From: an uncultured Bacteroides sp.
GTDB lineage: Bacteria > Bacteroidota > Bacteroidia > Bacteroidales > Bacteroidaceae
DNA: 53,943 bases
Direction: 5' to 3'
Assembly (NCBI GenBank): GCA_945607605.1
Contig: CALYZE010000008.1
Span: 1-53,943 of the forward strand
The notes below the pieces were generated by a model that saw only the letters and a list, made by a program, of their open reading frames with translations, did not search any database and was not told where the DNA came from. Below are positions 7,621-16,634 of this stretch, one piece after another (the first letter of the stretch is position 1; the number at the start of each line of letters is the position of its first letter). A program made the translations under genes and the position numbers.

Positions 7621-8310
7621 TTAGTTAAGTTTGGCTATCACGGTTTGGTTACCAGTGGTTAATTGTCCTAGTTTTACATGTACATCTGTGCCCAAAGGTA
7701 GGTAAAGATCCACACGAGAACCTAGTTTGATAAAGCCCATATGTTCGTCAATATAACATTCTTCTCCCGCTTCGGCATAAGTCACAATGCGACGTGCCAT
7801 AGCTCCTGCAATTTGGCGTACCAAAATTTCTACACCTTCCGGAGTTTCGATAACCACTGAAGAACGTTCATTATCGGTACTTGCTTTGGGCAACCATGCT
7901 TTCATGAACTTTCCGTCTTGATGCCATACCTTTTTTACGGTACCATCCACCGGATACCAATTGGCATGTACATTGACCAGACTCATAAAAATAGAAACCA
8001 TGATTCGACGGTCATGAAAATATTCGTTTTCTTCTACTTCTTCCACCACGACGATTTTTCCATCAGCAGGAGCAACCACTATCTTTTCAGTGCTTTCCTG
8101 TTCGAAGAGGCGGATGGGACAACGGAAAAAGTTGACCAGTATTCCATAGGCAACAAGACTGACAACTGCTACGATATAAAAAGGAATTTTGCATTCCAAT
8201 CCAAAGTAAAGAGCAGCGTTAATGACAATCAATAACAGGAGACTGCCAGCTAGTGTATGTGTGCCTTCGCGGTGTAAACGTATCTTTTTTAACCTTTTTA
8301 ATCGACTCAT
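7621..8310 (-). CDS. psd: Phosphatidylserine decarboxylase proenzyme
   Basis: The enzyme converts phosphatidylserine to phosphatidylethanolamine. The 229-residue length and the [13 protein letters not shown] segment identify the short (PSD-A) type. The Gly-Ser bond in LGS is the self-cleavage site that leaves the pyruvoyl group on the small alpha subunit. Conserved [10 protein letters not shown] and [16 protein letters not shown] segments are present, with two N-terminal membrane segments (about residues 20-60). A TATTTTTG element on the minus strand at 8348-8355 is the likely promoter for psd-pssA-DUF4834. Confidence 0.95.
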   Translation of the reverse strand: MSRLKRLKKIRLHREGTHTLAGSLLLLIVINAALYFGLECKIPFYIVAVVSLVAYGILVNFFRCPIRLFEQESTEKIVVAPADGKIVVVEEVEENEYFHDRRIMVSIFMSLVNVHANWYPVDGTVKKVWHQDGKFMKAWLPKASTDNERSSVVIETPEGVEILVRQIAGAMARRIVTYAEAGEECYIDEHMGFIKLGSRVDLYLPLGTDVHVKLGQLTTGNQTVIAKLN

Positions 8311-8347
8311 GTATATAGTATTTGCTATTTTAGATAGAAATTGTTCG

Positions 8348-8355
8348 CAAAAATA
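8348..8355 (-). promoter_or_regulatory. Bacteroides -7 element for psd
   Basis: The minus strand reads TATTTTTG, 38 bases before the psd start. It faces the dnaE promoter region across a divergent intergenic space. Confidence 0.5.
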
Positions 8356-8403
8356 GGCTTATTTTGAAAATCAAACAAGGATTTAGGAAGAGAAATGCTA
8401 ATG

Positions 8404-8430
8404 TTGATAACTTTTTGAGAAATATTTTTG
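8404..8430 (+). promoter_or_regulatory. Putative dnaE promoter (-33 TTG, -7 TATTTTTG)
   Basis: TTG at 8404-8406 and TATTTTTG at 8423-8430 are separated by 16 bases. Transcription would begin near 8437, inside the upstream extension of the dnaE frame, which supports the start at 8481 rather than the first ATG at 8364. Confidence 0.45.
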
Positions 8431-8480
8431 TTAGGAGTTGCAGAGGTAGTACTTTTATGCTCTCAATAGAAAGGATGATT

Positions 8481-11400
8481 ATGCAAGATTTTGTTCATTT
8501 ACACGTTCACACTCAATATTCTCTTCTTGATGGTCAGGCAAGCGTCAGCAAGCTGGTAGACAAAGCCATGAAAGATGGAATGAAGGGTATTGCCGTAACC
8601 GATCATGGCAACATGTTTGGGATTAAGGAATTTACCAATTATGTGAATAAGAAAAATAACGGCCCGAGGGGAGAGATTAAAGAACTGAAGAAACGGATTG
8701 CCGGTATTGAAAGTGGTGGAATCGAATGTGAAGACCGGGAAAAAGAGATAGCAGCATGCCATGCCAAGATTGCAGAAGCAGAAAATAAACTGTTTAAGCC
8801 GATCATTGGTTGCGAAATGTATGTGGCACGCCGTACGATGGATAAGAAGGAAGGAAAGCCGGATCAAAGCGGTTATCACCTGGTTGTACTGGCCAAAAAT
8901 GAAAAAGGGTATCATAATCTGATTAAGTTGGTGTCACATGCCTGGACCAAAGGCTACTATATGCGTCCGCGTACCGACCGAAATGAGTTGGAAAAATACC
9001 GTGAAGGATTGATGATTTGTACGGCTTGTATCGGTGGCGAGGTTCCCAAAAGAATTATTAACGACCAGTTGGAAGAGGCCGAAGAAGCCGTTCGTTGGTA
9101 TAAGAAAGTTTTTGGCGATGATTATTACCTGGAACTTCAACGACACAAGGCCACTGTGCCGCGTGCCAATCACGAAGCCTATCCCTTGCAGCAAAAGGCA
9201 AATGCCAAATTGTTGGAATTAGCCCAAAAATACAATGTAAAGGTGGTCTGCTCGAATGACGTCCATTTTGTAGATGAAGAAAGTGCGGAAGCCCACGATC
9301 GTTTGATTTGTCTGAGTACGGGTAAGGACTTGGATGATCCGGCCCGTATGCTTTATACCAAACAGGAGTGGATGAAGACGAAGGCAGAAATGAATGCTTT
9401 GTTTGCCGATGTTCCCGAGGCCTTGACCAATACATTGGAACTACTGGATAAGGTAGAATTCTACTCTATTGATCATGCCCCTATCATGCCTACTTTTGCG
9501 ATTCCCGAAGACTTTGGAACGGAAGAGGGCTATCGTAAGAAGTATAGTGAAAAAGACTTGTTTGATGAATTCACACAAGATGAGAATGGGAAGGTGGTGC
9601 TGGATGAGGAGGCTGCCAACGCTAAAATAAAACGTTTGGGCGGTTATGAAAAGCTGTATCGTATCAAATTGGAGGCGGATTATCTGGCTAAGTTGACCTT
9701 TGACGGTGCAAAAAAGATCTATGGAGACCCATTGTCTGCTGAGGTGAAAGAACGACTGGTTTTTGAGTTATATATCATGAAGACAATGGGTTTCCCCGGT
9801 TACTTCTTGATTGTGCAAGATTTTATTGCTGCAGGGCGTAGCATGGGTGTATCTGTGGGTCCCGGTCGTGGTTCGGCAGCTGGTTCAGCTGTAGCCTACT
9901 GTTTGCAGATTACGAAGATTGACCCTATCAAATATGATTTGCTGTTTGAGCGTTTCTTAAATCCCGACCGTATTTCTTTGCCTGATATTGATATCGATTT
10001 TGATGATGACGGGCGAGGAGATGTATTGCGTTGGGTTACCAATAAGTATGGGCAAGAGAAGGTAGCTCATATCATTACGTATGGTACTATGGCAACTAAA
10101 TTGGCTATCAAGGATGTGGCGCGGGTGCAGAAACTGCCTTTGTCTGAATCTGACCGCTTGGCCAAACTGATACCGGATAAGATTCCTGATAAAAAACTGA
10201 ATTTAAGGAATGCAATTGAATATGTGCCCGAGTTGCAAGCTGCGGAAGCTTCGCCCGATCCTTTGGTGCGTGATACCTTGAAATATGCCAAAATGCTGGA
10301 AGGCAATGTGCGTGGCACGGGTGTGCATGCTTGTGGTACTATTATTTGCCGTGACGATATTACGGATTGGGTGCCTGTGAGTACTGCTGATGACAAGGAA
10401 ACGGGTGAAAAGATGCTTGTGACCCAATATGAGGGTTCTGTCATTGAGGATACAGGGTTGATCAAGATGGACTTTCTTGGACTGAAAACTCTGTCTATTA
10501 TTAAGGAGGCGGTTGTCAATGTGCGTTTGCATCGAGGATTGGAACTTGACATTGACAATATTTCGATTACCGACCCGGCTACCTATAAATTGTATTGCGA
10601 CGGGCGTACCATTGGTACGTTCCAGTTTGAGTCTGCCGGTATGCAGAAATATTTGCGTGAGTTGCAGCCTAGTACGTTTGAGGATTTGATTGCCATGAAT
10701 GCCCTTTATCGTCCGGGACCGATGGATTATATCCCGGATTTTGTGGATCGTAAGTGGGGACGTAAACCGATTGAGTACGATATCCCCGTCATGGAGAAAT
10801 ATCTGAAAGATACGTATGGTATTACGGTTTACCAGGAACAAGTGATGCTCTTGTCGCGTCTGCTGGCCAACTTCACTCGTGGTGAATCTGATGCGTTGCG
10901 TAAGGCAATGGGTAAGAAGTTGCGTGACAAGCTGGATCACATGAAACCTAAATTTATTGCCGGCGGGCAGAATAATGGGCATGATCCGAAAGTGCTTGAG
11001 AAAATTTGGGGAGACTGGGAGAAGTTTGCTTCTTATGCTTTCAATAAGTCGCACGCCACTTGTTATTCTTGGGTAGCCTATCAGACTGCTTTCTTAAAAG
11101 CCAACTATCCGGCGGAATATATGGCCGCCGTTATGAGCCGAAGTTTATCCAATATTACCGATATTACGAAGTTGATGGATGAGTGTAAGGTTTTAGGCAT
11201 TAATACCTTAGGTCCGGATGTAAATGAGAGTAACTTGAAGTTTACCGTGAATCACGAAGGCAACATTCGGTTTGGTTTGGGTGCTGTGAAAGGTGTAGGC
11301 GAGGGTGCGGTGCAGAGTATCATGGAGGAGCGTGAAAAGAATGGTCCGTACAAAGGGATATTCGACTTTGTGCAACGTGTCAACCTGAATGCCTGCAATA

Positions 11401-12275
11401 AAAAGAATATTGAATGTCTTGCTTTGGCAGGTGGCTTTGATAGTTTCCCTGAATTGAAACGTGAGCAGTTTTTTGCAGTAAATGCCAAGAGTGAGATATT
11501 TATTGAAACGTTGGTGCGTTATGGTAACCGTTACCAACTGGATCGAGCAGCGGCCGTCAACTCTCTCTTTGGAGGTGAAAATGTGGTTGATATTGCTACT
11601 CCGGAAATTCTTCCGGCGGATCGTTGGAGTGACCTTGACCGTTTGAACCGAGAACGTGATTTGGTAGGTATCTATCTTTCTGCGCATCCGCTGGATGAGT
11701 ATGCGGTAGTTCTGGAGCATGTTTGTAATACGCACATGATAGAGATGGAAGATAAGAATGCCTTGGTAGGACGTGAAATAACGATGGGAGGTATTGTAAC
11801 TTCTGTCCGTCGGGGCGTCAGCAAAAATGGAAACCCTTATGGCATCGCCAAAATTGAAGATTATTCAGGGTCGGCGGAATTTCCTTTCTTTGGGAATGAC
11901 TGGGTGACTTATCAGGGATATTTGGGCGAACGTACGTTCCTCTTTATCAAAGCGCGTTGTCAGCCCAAACAGTGGCGACAGGATGAATTGGAAGTGAAGA
12001 TTACTTCTATGGAACTGTTGCCTGATGTCAAAGAAAAATTGATTGAAAAGATCACAATTCTTATCCCTCTGAGTGTCTTGAATAAGGCGCTGATCACCGA
12101 ATTAGCGGAGCTTACCAAAAATCGTCCGGGCACTACGGAGTTATATTTCAAGGTGATTGATGCGGACAGTAAAATGACAATTGACTTGGTATCTCGTCCG
12201 GTAAAACTTTCCATAGGTCGCGAACTTATCTCGTACTTAAAAGAGCGTCCTGATCTTGATTTTCGGATAAATTAA
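8481..12275 (+). CDS. dnaE: DNA polymerase III subunit alpha
   Basis: This is the replicative polymerase catalytic subunit. It opens with the PHP domain (FVHLHVHTQYSLLDG and DHGNMFG). The palm carries GPGRGSAAGSAVAY and the catalytic aspartates in LPDIDIDFDD, followed by ALYRPGPMDYIP and KSHATCYSW. A C-terminal OB-fold region includes LVGREITMGGIV. From the ATG at 8481 it encodes 1,264 residues. The frame stays open upstream to 8364, but those 39 codons are not PolIII-like and overlap a putative promoter. ATG at 8475 is an alternative. An 86-bp spacer with its own promoter separates it from trxA. Confidence 0.97.
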   Translation: MQDFVHLHVHTQYSLLDGQASVSKLVDKAMKDGMKGIAVTDHGNMFGIKEFTNYVNKKNNGPRGEIKELKKRIAGIESGGIECEDREKEIAACHAKIAEAENKLFKPIIGCEMYVARRTMDKKEGKPDQSGYHLVVLAKNEKGYHNLIKLVSHAWTKGYYMRPRTDRNELEKYREGLMICTACIGGEVPKRIINDQLEEAEEAVRWYKKVFGDDYYLELQRHKATVPRANHEAYPLQQKANAKLLELAQKYNVKVVCSNDVHFVDEESAEAHDRLICLSTGKDLDDPARMLYTKQEWMKTKAEMNALFADVPEALTNTLELLDKVEFYSIDHAPIMPTFAIPEDFGTEEGYRKKYSEKDLFDEFTQDENGKVVLDEEAANAKIKRLGGYEKLYRIKLEADYLAKLTFDGAKKIYGDPLSAEVKERLVFELYIMKTMGFPGYFLIVQDFIAAGRSMGVSVGPGRGSAAGSAVAYCLQITKIDPIKYDLLFERFLNPDRISLPDIDIDFDDDGRGDVLRWVTNKYGQEKVAHIITYGTMATKLAIKDVARVQKLPLSESDRLAKLIPDKIPDKKLNLRNAIEYVPELQAAEASPDPLVRDTLKYAKMLEGNVRGTGVHACGTIICRDDITDWVPVSTADDKETGEKMLVTQYEGSVIEDTGLIKMDFLGLKTLSIIKEAVVNVRLHRGLELDIDNISITDPATYKLYCDGRTIGTFQFESAGMQKYLRELQPSTFEDLIAMNALYRPGPMDYIPDFVDRKWGRKPIEYDIPVMEKYLKDTYGITVYQEQVMLLSRLLANFTRGESDALRKAMGKKLRDKLDHMKPKFIAGGQNNGHDPKVLEKIWGDWEKFASYAFNKSHATCYSWVAYQTAFLKANYPAEYMAAVMSRSLSNITDITKLMDECKVLGINTLGPDVNESNLKFTVNHEGNIRFGLGAVKGVGEGAVQSIMEEREKNGPYKGIFDFVQRVNLNACNKKNIECLALAGGFDSFPELKREQFFAVNAKSEIFIETLVRYGNRYQLDRAAAVNSLFGGENVVDIATPEILPADRWSDLDRLNRERDLVGIYLSAHPLDEYAVVLEHVCNTHMIEMEDKNALVGREITMGGIVTSVRRGVSKNGNPYGIAKIEDYSGSAEFPFFGNDWVTYQGYLGERTFLFIKARCQPKQWRQDELEVKITSMELLPDVKEKLIEKITILIPLSVLNKALITELAELTKNRPGTTELYFKVIDADSKMTIDLVSRPVKLSIGRELISYLKERPDLDFRIN

Positions 12276-12284
12276 TTATCTTTG
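12256..12284 (+). promoter_or_regulatory. trxA promoter
   Basis: TTG at 12256-12258 and a perfect TATCTTTG at 12277-12284 are separated by 18 bases. The element straddles the dnaE stop codon, so trxA can be transcribed independently of dnaE. Confidence 0.65.
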
Positions 12285-12361
12285 CCCGTGCAATGAAGAA
12301 TGGCGACTATTCATATTGATAGTGGATTATAATTAAAAAAACACATTAAAAATTTAAAGAT

Positions 12362-12676
12362 ATGGCTTTAAATATAACAGACAGCAATTTTCAGGAGCTT
12401 TTAGCAGAAGGCAAACCTGTAGTGATGGACTTTTGGGCACCTTGGTGTGGACCTTGTAAGATGGTAGGACCTATCATCGATGAACTGGCTACCGAATATG
12501 AAGGTAAAGTAATTATCGGTAAGTGTGACGTAGATGAGAATGGCGATGTAGCTGGTGAATATGGCATCCGCAATATTCCTACAGTGTTGTTCTTTAAGGA
12601 TGGCAAACTGGTTGACAAGCAGGTAGGATCTGCTTCGAAATCAGCGTATGTAGCTAAGATCGAAGCACTGCTATAA
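12362..12676 (+). CDS. trxA: Thioredoxin
   Basis: This is a classical cytoplasmic thioredoxin of 104 residues. The active site WCGPC is at residues 28-32, the buried Asp is at 23 in VMDFW, and the cis-proline lies in IRNIPTVLFF. There is no signal peptide, so it is a general cytoplasmic disulfide reductant. It has its own promoter overlapping the dnaE stop and is followed 38 bases later by a small acidic-protein gene in the same probable transcript. Confidence 0.96.
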   Translation: MALNITDSNFQELLAEGKPVVMDFWAPWCGPCKMVGPIIDELATEYEGKVIIGKCDVDENGDVAGEYGIRNIPTVLFFKDGKLVDKQVGSASKSAYVAKIEALL

Positions 12677-12714
12677 GGTATATCTTAAATACATTCATTT
12701 TAAATAATATAGCT

Positions 12715-13047
12715 ATGGGACTGGAAGACGATTTTTTGCAGAACGATGTGGATGATGAAAAGACCATCGAATACATCAAAAATTATTTGCCGCAAGAGTT
12801 GAAGGAGAAATTCTCTAACGATGAGTTCTATTATTTTCTCGATTTGATTGACGAGTATTATACTGAGAGTGGCATCCTTGATGCCCAACCTGATGCGGAG
12901 GGATACATCGAAATTGATTTGGGAAAGATCGTTGATTACATCGTTAAAGAAGCCCATAAAGATGAGATGGGTGAGTATGATCCGGAGGAAATCCTTTTCG
13001 TGGTACAAGGCGAAATGGAATTTACTGAATCTTTGGATGAGGAATAA
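12715..13047 (+). CDS. Small acidic conserved-type protein, function unknown
   Basis: The 110-residue protein is very acidic, with many Asp/Glu pairs (for example DVDDEKT and the DEE end). It has predicted helices and no signal peptide or membrane segment. I do not recognise a domain. It follows trxA by 38 bases and ends just before a strong terminator, so it is the last gene of the trxA transcript. Clean codon structure and operon position support a real gene. Confidence 0.75.
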   Translation: MGLEDDFLQNDVDDEKTIEYIKNYLPQELKEKFSNDEFYYFLDLIDEYYTESGILDAQPDAEGYIEIDLGKIVDYIVKEAHKDEMGEYDPEEILFVVQGEMEFTESLDEE

Positions 13048-13063
13048 TCAACCCTGAAATCAT

Positions 13064-13107
13064 AAAAAAAGCGCGGATGAATGTAAATTTCATCCGCGCT
13101 TTTTTTA
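13064..13107. terminator. Strong bidirectional rho-independent terminator
   Basis: A 12-bp perfect stem (AGCGCGGATGAA at 13070-13081 pairing with 13089-13100) with a 7-base loop is flanked by an A-run at 13064-13070 and a T-run at 13100-13107. It lies between convergent transcripts ending at 13047 (+) and 13112 (-) and can serve both. Confidence 0.95.
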
Positions 13108-13111
13108 TGAT

Positions 13112-13333
13112 TTATGCTATCGGTGGGGGTGTGTTCATAAGAAAGAATAGAGCCATGCTTATGAGAATGATGCCTAGTACACCGTAGAACCAACGCGCCT
13201 GTTTCCTGCCGACATTTCGGACAATAAACTGGGCGTTTCGGGCGGTAAAGAACCAATCCCAGTCAAAAAGTGCTGCCAGCAGTGAAAGAACCCCTGCCAG
13301 GACAAAAATACCTTGAACGATGTATTGGCTCAT
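13112..13333 (-). CDS. Imm17-family-like small membrane protein
   Basis: The 73-residue protein has two hydrophobic segments (about residues 5-25 and 48-67). The segment between them, DWDWFFTARNAQFIVRNVG, with the following GRKQARWFYGVLGI, is typical of Imm17 proteins. That family was named as predicted immunity proteins of polymorphic toxin systems. No toxin gene is present: the neighbour 48 bases upstream is tsaE. The name may therefore mislead here. It is probably the last gene of a minus-strand operon that ends at the terminator at 13064-13107. Confidence 0.75.
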   Translation of the reverse strand: MSQYIVQGIFVLAGVLSLLAALFDWDWFFTARNAQFIVRNVGRKQARWFYGVLGIILISMALFFLMNTPPPIA

Positions 13334-13381
13334 TGCAGATTATTTTTGATCATTAAAAACGTCGAAGGAAGGACAGCGAAT

Positions 13382-13810
13382 TTATTCGAAACTCCCTAAT
13401 GTCACTTTTCGTTCTCCATTTTCTAGTTCTTCGATGGAGACTTTAATCGTATTACCGGGTAGAAGTTCTTCAACCAGTTCCGGCCACTCAATGAAACATA
13501 GAGCGCCACTGTAGAAATAGTCTTCGTAGCCCATATCATAAACTTCATCCAATTTCTTGATTCGGTAGAAGTCGAAATGGTAAATCAGTTCGCCTGTTTC
13601 GTCGGATCTGTATTCATTGACGATGGCAAAAGTAGGGGAAGTGATAACGTCAGAAACGCCCAGTTCTTCACAAACAGCTTTGATGAAGGTGGTTTTACCG
13701 GCTCCCATTTTTCCGTAGAGAGCAAAAACGGTATTGTCGCCCATCGCTTCAATAAACTGGCGAGCGGCTTCATGAATTTGGTCTAATGACTGAATTTTAA
13801 TTTCCAACAT
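13382..13810 (-). CDS. tsaE: tRNA threonylcarbamoyladenosine biosynthesis ATPase TsaE
   Basis: TsaE is the ATPase partner of TsaB/TsaD in making the universal t6A37 tRNA modification. The 142-residue product shows Walker [25 protein letters not shown], the HFDFYRI segment and FIEWPE, all characteristic of the family. Its start lies inside the 3' end of the metal-permease gene (14-base overlap, 13797-13810), so translational coupling is likely. Confidence 0.96.
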   Translation of the reverse strand: MLEIKIQSLDQIHEAARQFIEAMGDNTVFALYGKMGAGKTTFIKAVCEELGVSDVITSPTFAIVNEYRSDETGELIYHFDFYRIKKLDEVYDMGYEDYFYSGALCFIEWPELVEELLPGNTIKVSIEELENGERKVTLGSFE

Positions 13811-14645
13811 GGTGATATGTATGATTGCATGATTTGCGCTGTAAATATAAGAAAAAACTCTTTCCTATTTTGCAGATAGCATAGATAATAATGGAAAAGA
13901 AGATGATGGATGCTCCCGAAGGAACATTCCTTTTGTAGGATATGTATAATCCGCCTAAGCAGCCGATATAGCCGATGAGGATGGATAGCCAGATGATGTG
14001 TTTGAAACGATGAGTGAAGATGTTTGCTGTCATTTGTGGAATGGTTAACAACGAGATAACCAGTACGATACCTATCATGCGCAGACACGCCACGATGGTG
14101 AGAGCGATGAACATCATCAATACATATTCAAAAAACTGTACCGGGATGCCTTGCGAACGGGCAAATTCCCGATCAAAAGCCACGTAAATAATGGGCTGAA
14201 GATAGAAGATGAAGAATAGTAACAGTATAATGGCCAATCCGCCTAAGAGAGCGATGTCACCTCTTGTGATGGTCAGTATATTTCCGAAGAGGTAAGCCGA
14301 GAGGTCGGGCGCAAATCCGGGTGAAAGGAAGGTGAACATAATACCCAATGCCATGCCTAGAGTCCAGAATACGGCAATAGCAGAATCTTCGCGCATATCT
14401 TTTCGTTTACTCAGCCACTCTACTCCGAAAGCAGACAGCACAGCAAATAGACCTGCTGCAAGGATGGGTGAAATTCCCATGTATAACCCGAGTCCTATGC
14501 CACCAAAAGAGGCGTGTGTCAACCCTCCGCTGATAAACACCAACCTTCGTGTAACGATATAGGTTCCTATTAACCCGCAAGCAATGCTGGCAAGCAGGCT
14601 GCCGATAAGAGCATGCTGGAAAAAGGCGTATTGCAGTAAGTCCAC
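13797..14645 (-). CDS. Metal ABC transporter permease (ZnuB/MntB family)
   Basis: The 282-residue polytopic protein (about eight hydrophobic segments) belongs to the ABC-3 family of zinc/manganese/iron importer permeases. Family features include [17 protein letters not shown] near the N terminus, [11 protein letters not shown] in the cytoplasmic loop and [14 protein letters not shown]. No ATPase or solute-binding-protein gene is adjacent, so its partners must be encoded elsewhere. The last residues ([11 protein letters not shown]) are encoded within the overlap with tsaE and its start region. Confidence 0.88.
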   Translation of the reverse strand: MDLLQYAFFQHALIGSLLASIACGLIGTYIVTRRLVFISGGLTHASFGGIGLGLYMGISPILAAGLFAVLSAFGVEWLSKRKDMREDSAIAVFWTLGMALGIMFTFLSPGFAPDLSAYLFGNILTITRGDIALLGGLAIILLLFFIFYLQPIIYVAFDREFARSQGIPVQFFEYVLMMFIALTIVACLRMIGIVLVISLLTIPQMTANIFTHRFKHIIWLSILIGYIGCLGGLYISYKRNVPSGASIIFFSIIIYAICKIGKSFFLYLQRKSCNHTYHHVGN

Positions 14646-14679
14646 TGTTTCAGAATTAAAAATGAAAAAATTAAAGACT

Positions 14680-15108
14680 TTAGTTGTGAGGGGAGATGCG
14701 GCGCTCTCCGATTATAAGGAATACCTCATCTTTTACGTTGTCGGGCAGTGCAATGCCGCGCAGTTGCAAGCTTCGTACCCATCCGGCCACGTCCGTATCC
14801 CGCATGGTGTAGAAGATGTCACGGAATTGCTCTTCCTGTTCGGGAGTGTAGGCATCGGGACTGGTGCCGATGTATTTGTCTAACTCCTCATCGTCATAAT
14901 ACTCAATCTTCTTACTGACAGCAGCCAGCAGGCTATCATGTTCGCAGATTTCGTGCTGTCCGCAACACTCTAGGTCTAGCTTCTGTACTTGAGGCATCTC
15001 ATCTAGCTCGCCGCGGTCCATTTTCTTTTGTAGGTTCCGGTTGTGTATTACTCCCGCAACTGCAGCTACGAAGGCAAGAACAATCAGACTAATAATCAGT
15101 ATCCACAT
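14680..15108 (-). CDS. Membrane-anchored acidic protein, function unknown
   Basis: From the ATG at 15108 the product is 142 residues; the frame stays open upstream to 15162, but those codons overlap the putative promoter. It has one N-terminal membrane segment (WILIISLIVLAFVAAVAGVI), then a soluble acidic domain with CCGQHEICEHD (three cysteines and two histidines, possibly metal-binding) and a helical C terminus ending ISPHN. I do not recognise a function. It is the first gene of a probable operon with the metal permease (34-base gap), tsaE and the Imm17-like gene. The promoter pair at 15152-15181 supports the start. Confidence 0.75.
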   Translation of the reverse strand: MWILIISLIVLAFVAAVAGVIHNRNLQKKMDRGELDEMPQVQKLDLECCGQHEICEHDSLLAAVSKKIEYYDDEELDKYIGTSPDAYTPEQEEQFRDIFYTMRDTDVAGWVRSLQLRGIALPDNVKDEVFLIIGERRISPHN

Positions 15109-15151
15109 GGGCTTCCTTTCTCTGAAAAACGTGTTCTTATAATAGAACGGA

Positions 15152-15181
15152 CAAAGATACATATTGTTTTGGATACGACAA
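15152..15181 (-). promoter_or_regulatory. Promoter of the permease-tsaE operon
   Basis: On the minus strand, TTG at 15179-15181 and TATCTTTG at 15152-15159 are 19 bases apart. The -7 element lies 43 bases before the start at 15108. Confidence 0.65.
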
Positions 15182-15206
15182 AATTATGAATCGGGATTAC
15201 CAGTAC

Positions 15207-16499
15207 CTAAATCTTTTTCGGCTTTAGACTAACTTTGAATCCTGCCTCTTGCAAGCTTTCCCAATAGCTTGGATAAGATTTCGAAACAACCTGTGGCTCA
15301 TCAATTTGTATCTGGGGTAAAATGAGGCAAGCAGGAGCAAATGCCATGGCCATGCGATGGTCTTCGTAGGTGGAAATGACAGGCTCAGCCTCTGCCGGAC
15401 AGCGTTCACCGTCCCAACTTAGAATACTGTCTTGCTCAGAACGTATCACGTAGCCTAGTTTACGTAGTTCGGTGATAAGCGCAATGATGCGATCGGTCTC
15501 CTTAATCTTAAGACTCTGCAGACCGGTGAAACGGAAAGGAATATTCATCAAACAGCAGGTGACTACAAACGTTTGTGCCAGGTCGGGAATGTCGACGAAG
15601 TCTTCTACAAGACGGGCAACGGGTACTCCGATAGAGGTCAGTTTTACCCCATGATCGGTATATTCGGTACGGACGCCTAGTTTAGAGAACACTTCTGCTC
15701 CACGACTGTCTCCTTGATAGCTGTGGGAAAAAAGTCCGAGCAATTCTATCTCGGGATAAGTGGAGGTGTTGAAACTTCCTTTCTCCTGCTTCTCTATTTT
15801 CTTATTTTTAATTCCTTGAAGTGCCACCATCTGATACCAGTAGGAAGCAGCGCTCCAGTCACTTTCTACGGTGAACGGAACCTCTTGGTATCCGCCGGGG
15901 TGGACAGTGATGCTGTTTTCGGAAGTCCACTCTGCTTTTGCCCCGAAGTCGCGCATCAATTGTAGGGTAAGGTTGATGTAAGGACGAGAAATGATGTCGC
16001 CCGTAAGATGCAGACGCAAACCTTTGGGGAGCATGGCACCTATCATTAGTAAGGCAGATATGTATTGTGAACTTATGTTGCCGGCAAGGGATATTTCTTC
16101 TCCTTTCAACTCTGTGCCTGTGATGCGCAGAGGAGGAAATCCTTCGTTGGCTGCATATTCTATTTGCGCACCCAGTTTGCGCAAGGCATCTACAAGGATG
16201 CGGATGGGGCGCTGTTGCATACGTTTGGTTCCGGTGATGGTGCGAGTTCCGGGCGTTACACTGAGGTAGGCTGTAAGAAAACGCATGGCGGTTCCGGCGG
16301 CAAGAATGTCAATCTGTTCGGATGTTTCATTCAAAGCACGAATCATGACGCGGGTATCGTCGCAGTCGCTCAGGTTGCAGGGAACGATGTTGCTCTGGGC
16401 AAGAGAATGGAGGATAAGTGCCCGGTTGCTGATACTTTTAGATGCCGGCAATTGGATGCTGGCGCGTAAGGTAGAGGGAGCGGAAACGATATATTGCAT
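15207..16499 (-). CDS. aroA: 3-phosphoshikimate 1-carboxyvinyltransferase (EPSP synthase)
   Basis: The enzyme joins shikimate-3-phosphate and phosphoenolpyruvate in the shikimate pathway. Motifs are LPASKSISNRALIL near the N terminus, AAGTAMRFLTAYLS, KIKETDRIIALITELRKLG near residue 340, and YEDHRMAMAFA. The start at 16499 (MQYIVSAPS, 430 residues) is chosen over the upstream in-frame ATG at 16532 because it begins at the family N terminus. A TACTTTTG -7 element at 16546-16553 (minus strand) is the likely promoter. It is divergent from the DUF2721 gene. Confidence 0.95.
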   Translation of the reverse strand: MQYIVSAPSTLRASIQLPASKSISNRALILHSLAQSNIVPCNLSDCDDTRVMIRALNETSEQIDILAAGTAMRFLTAYLSVTPGTRTITGTKRMQQRPIRILVDALRKLGAQIEYAANEGFPPLRITGTELKGEEISLAGNISSQYISALLMIGAMLPKGLRLHLTGDIISRPYINLTLQLMRDFGAKAEWTSENSITVHPGGYQEVPFTVESDWSAASYWYQMVALQGIKNKKIEKQEKGSFNTSTYPEIELLGLFSHSYQGDSRGAEVFSKLGVRTEYTDHGVKLTSIGVPVARLVEDFVDIPDLAQTFVVTCCLMNIPFRFTGLQSLKIKETDRIIALITELRKLGYVIRSEQDSILSWDGERCPAEAEPVISTYEDHRMAMAFAPACLILPQIQIDEPQVVSKSYPSYWESLQEAGFKVSLKPKKI

Positions 16500-16545
16500 G
16501 GTCGTATTTGTTAAGCTACGGTGGTTAAGCATTTCATTGTCGCTA

Positions 16546-16553
16546 CAAAAGTA
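16546..16553 (-). promoter_or_regulatory. Bacteroides -7 element for aroA
   Basis: The minus strand reads TACTTTTG, 46 bases before the chosen aroA start. No clear -33 TTG was found. Confidence 0.5.
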
Positions 16554-16599
16554 GGATAAACTTTGGTAAAAAGTAAACCTATGATTCCATTCTTTCGTT

Positions 16600-16607
16600 T
16601 ATCTTTG
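16600..16607 (+). promoter_or_regulatory. Bacteroides -7 element for the DUF2721 gene
   Basis: TATCTTTG, 27 bases before the ATG at 16635, is in divergent orientation to the aroA element. The implied leader is about 20 bases. Confidence 0.6.
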
Positions 16608-16634
16608 TAAATACTAATAAAAAAGAAATTAAAA

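Noticed and set aside
10203-11054. 283-codon frame antisense to dnaE
   Set aside because: It lies wholly within the conserved polymerase gene on the other strand; low-complexity, His/Thr/Arg/Ile-rich translation without domains marks it as a shadow of dnaE codon use.
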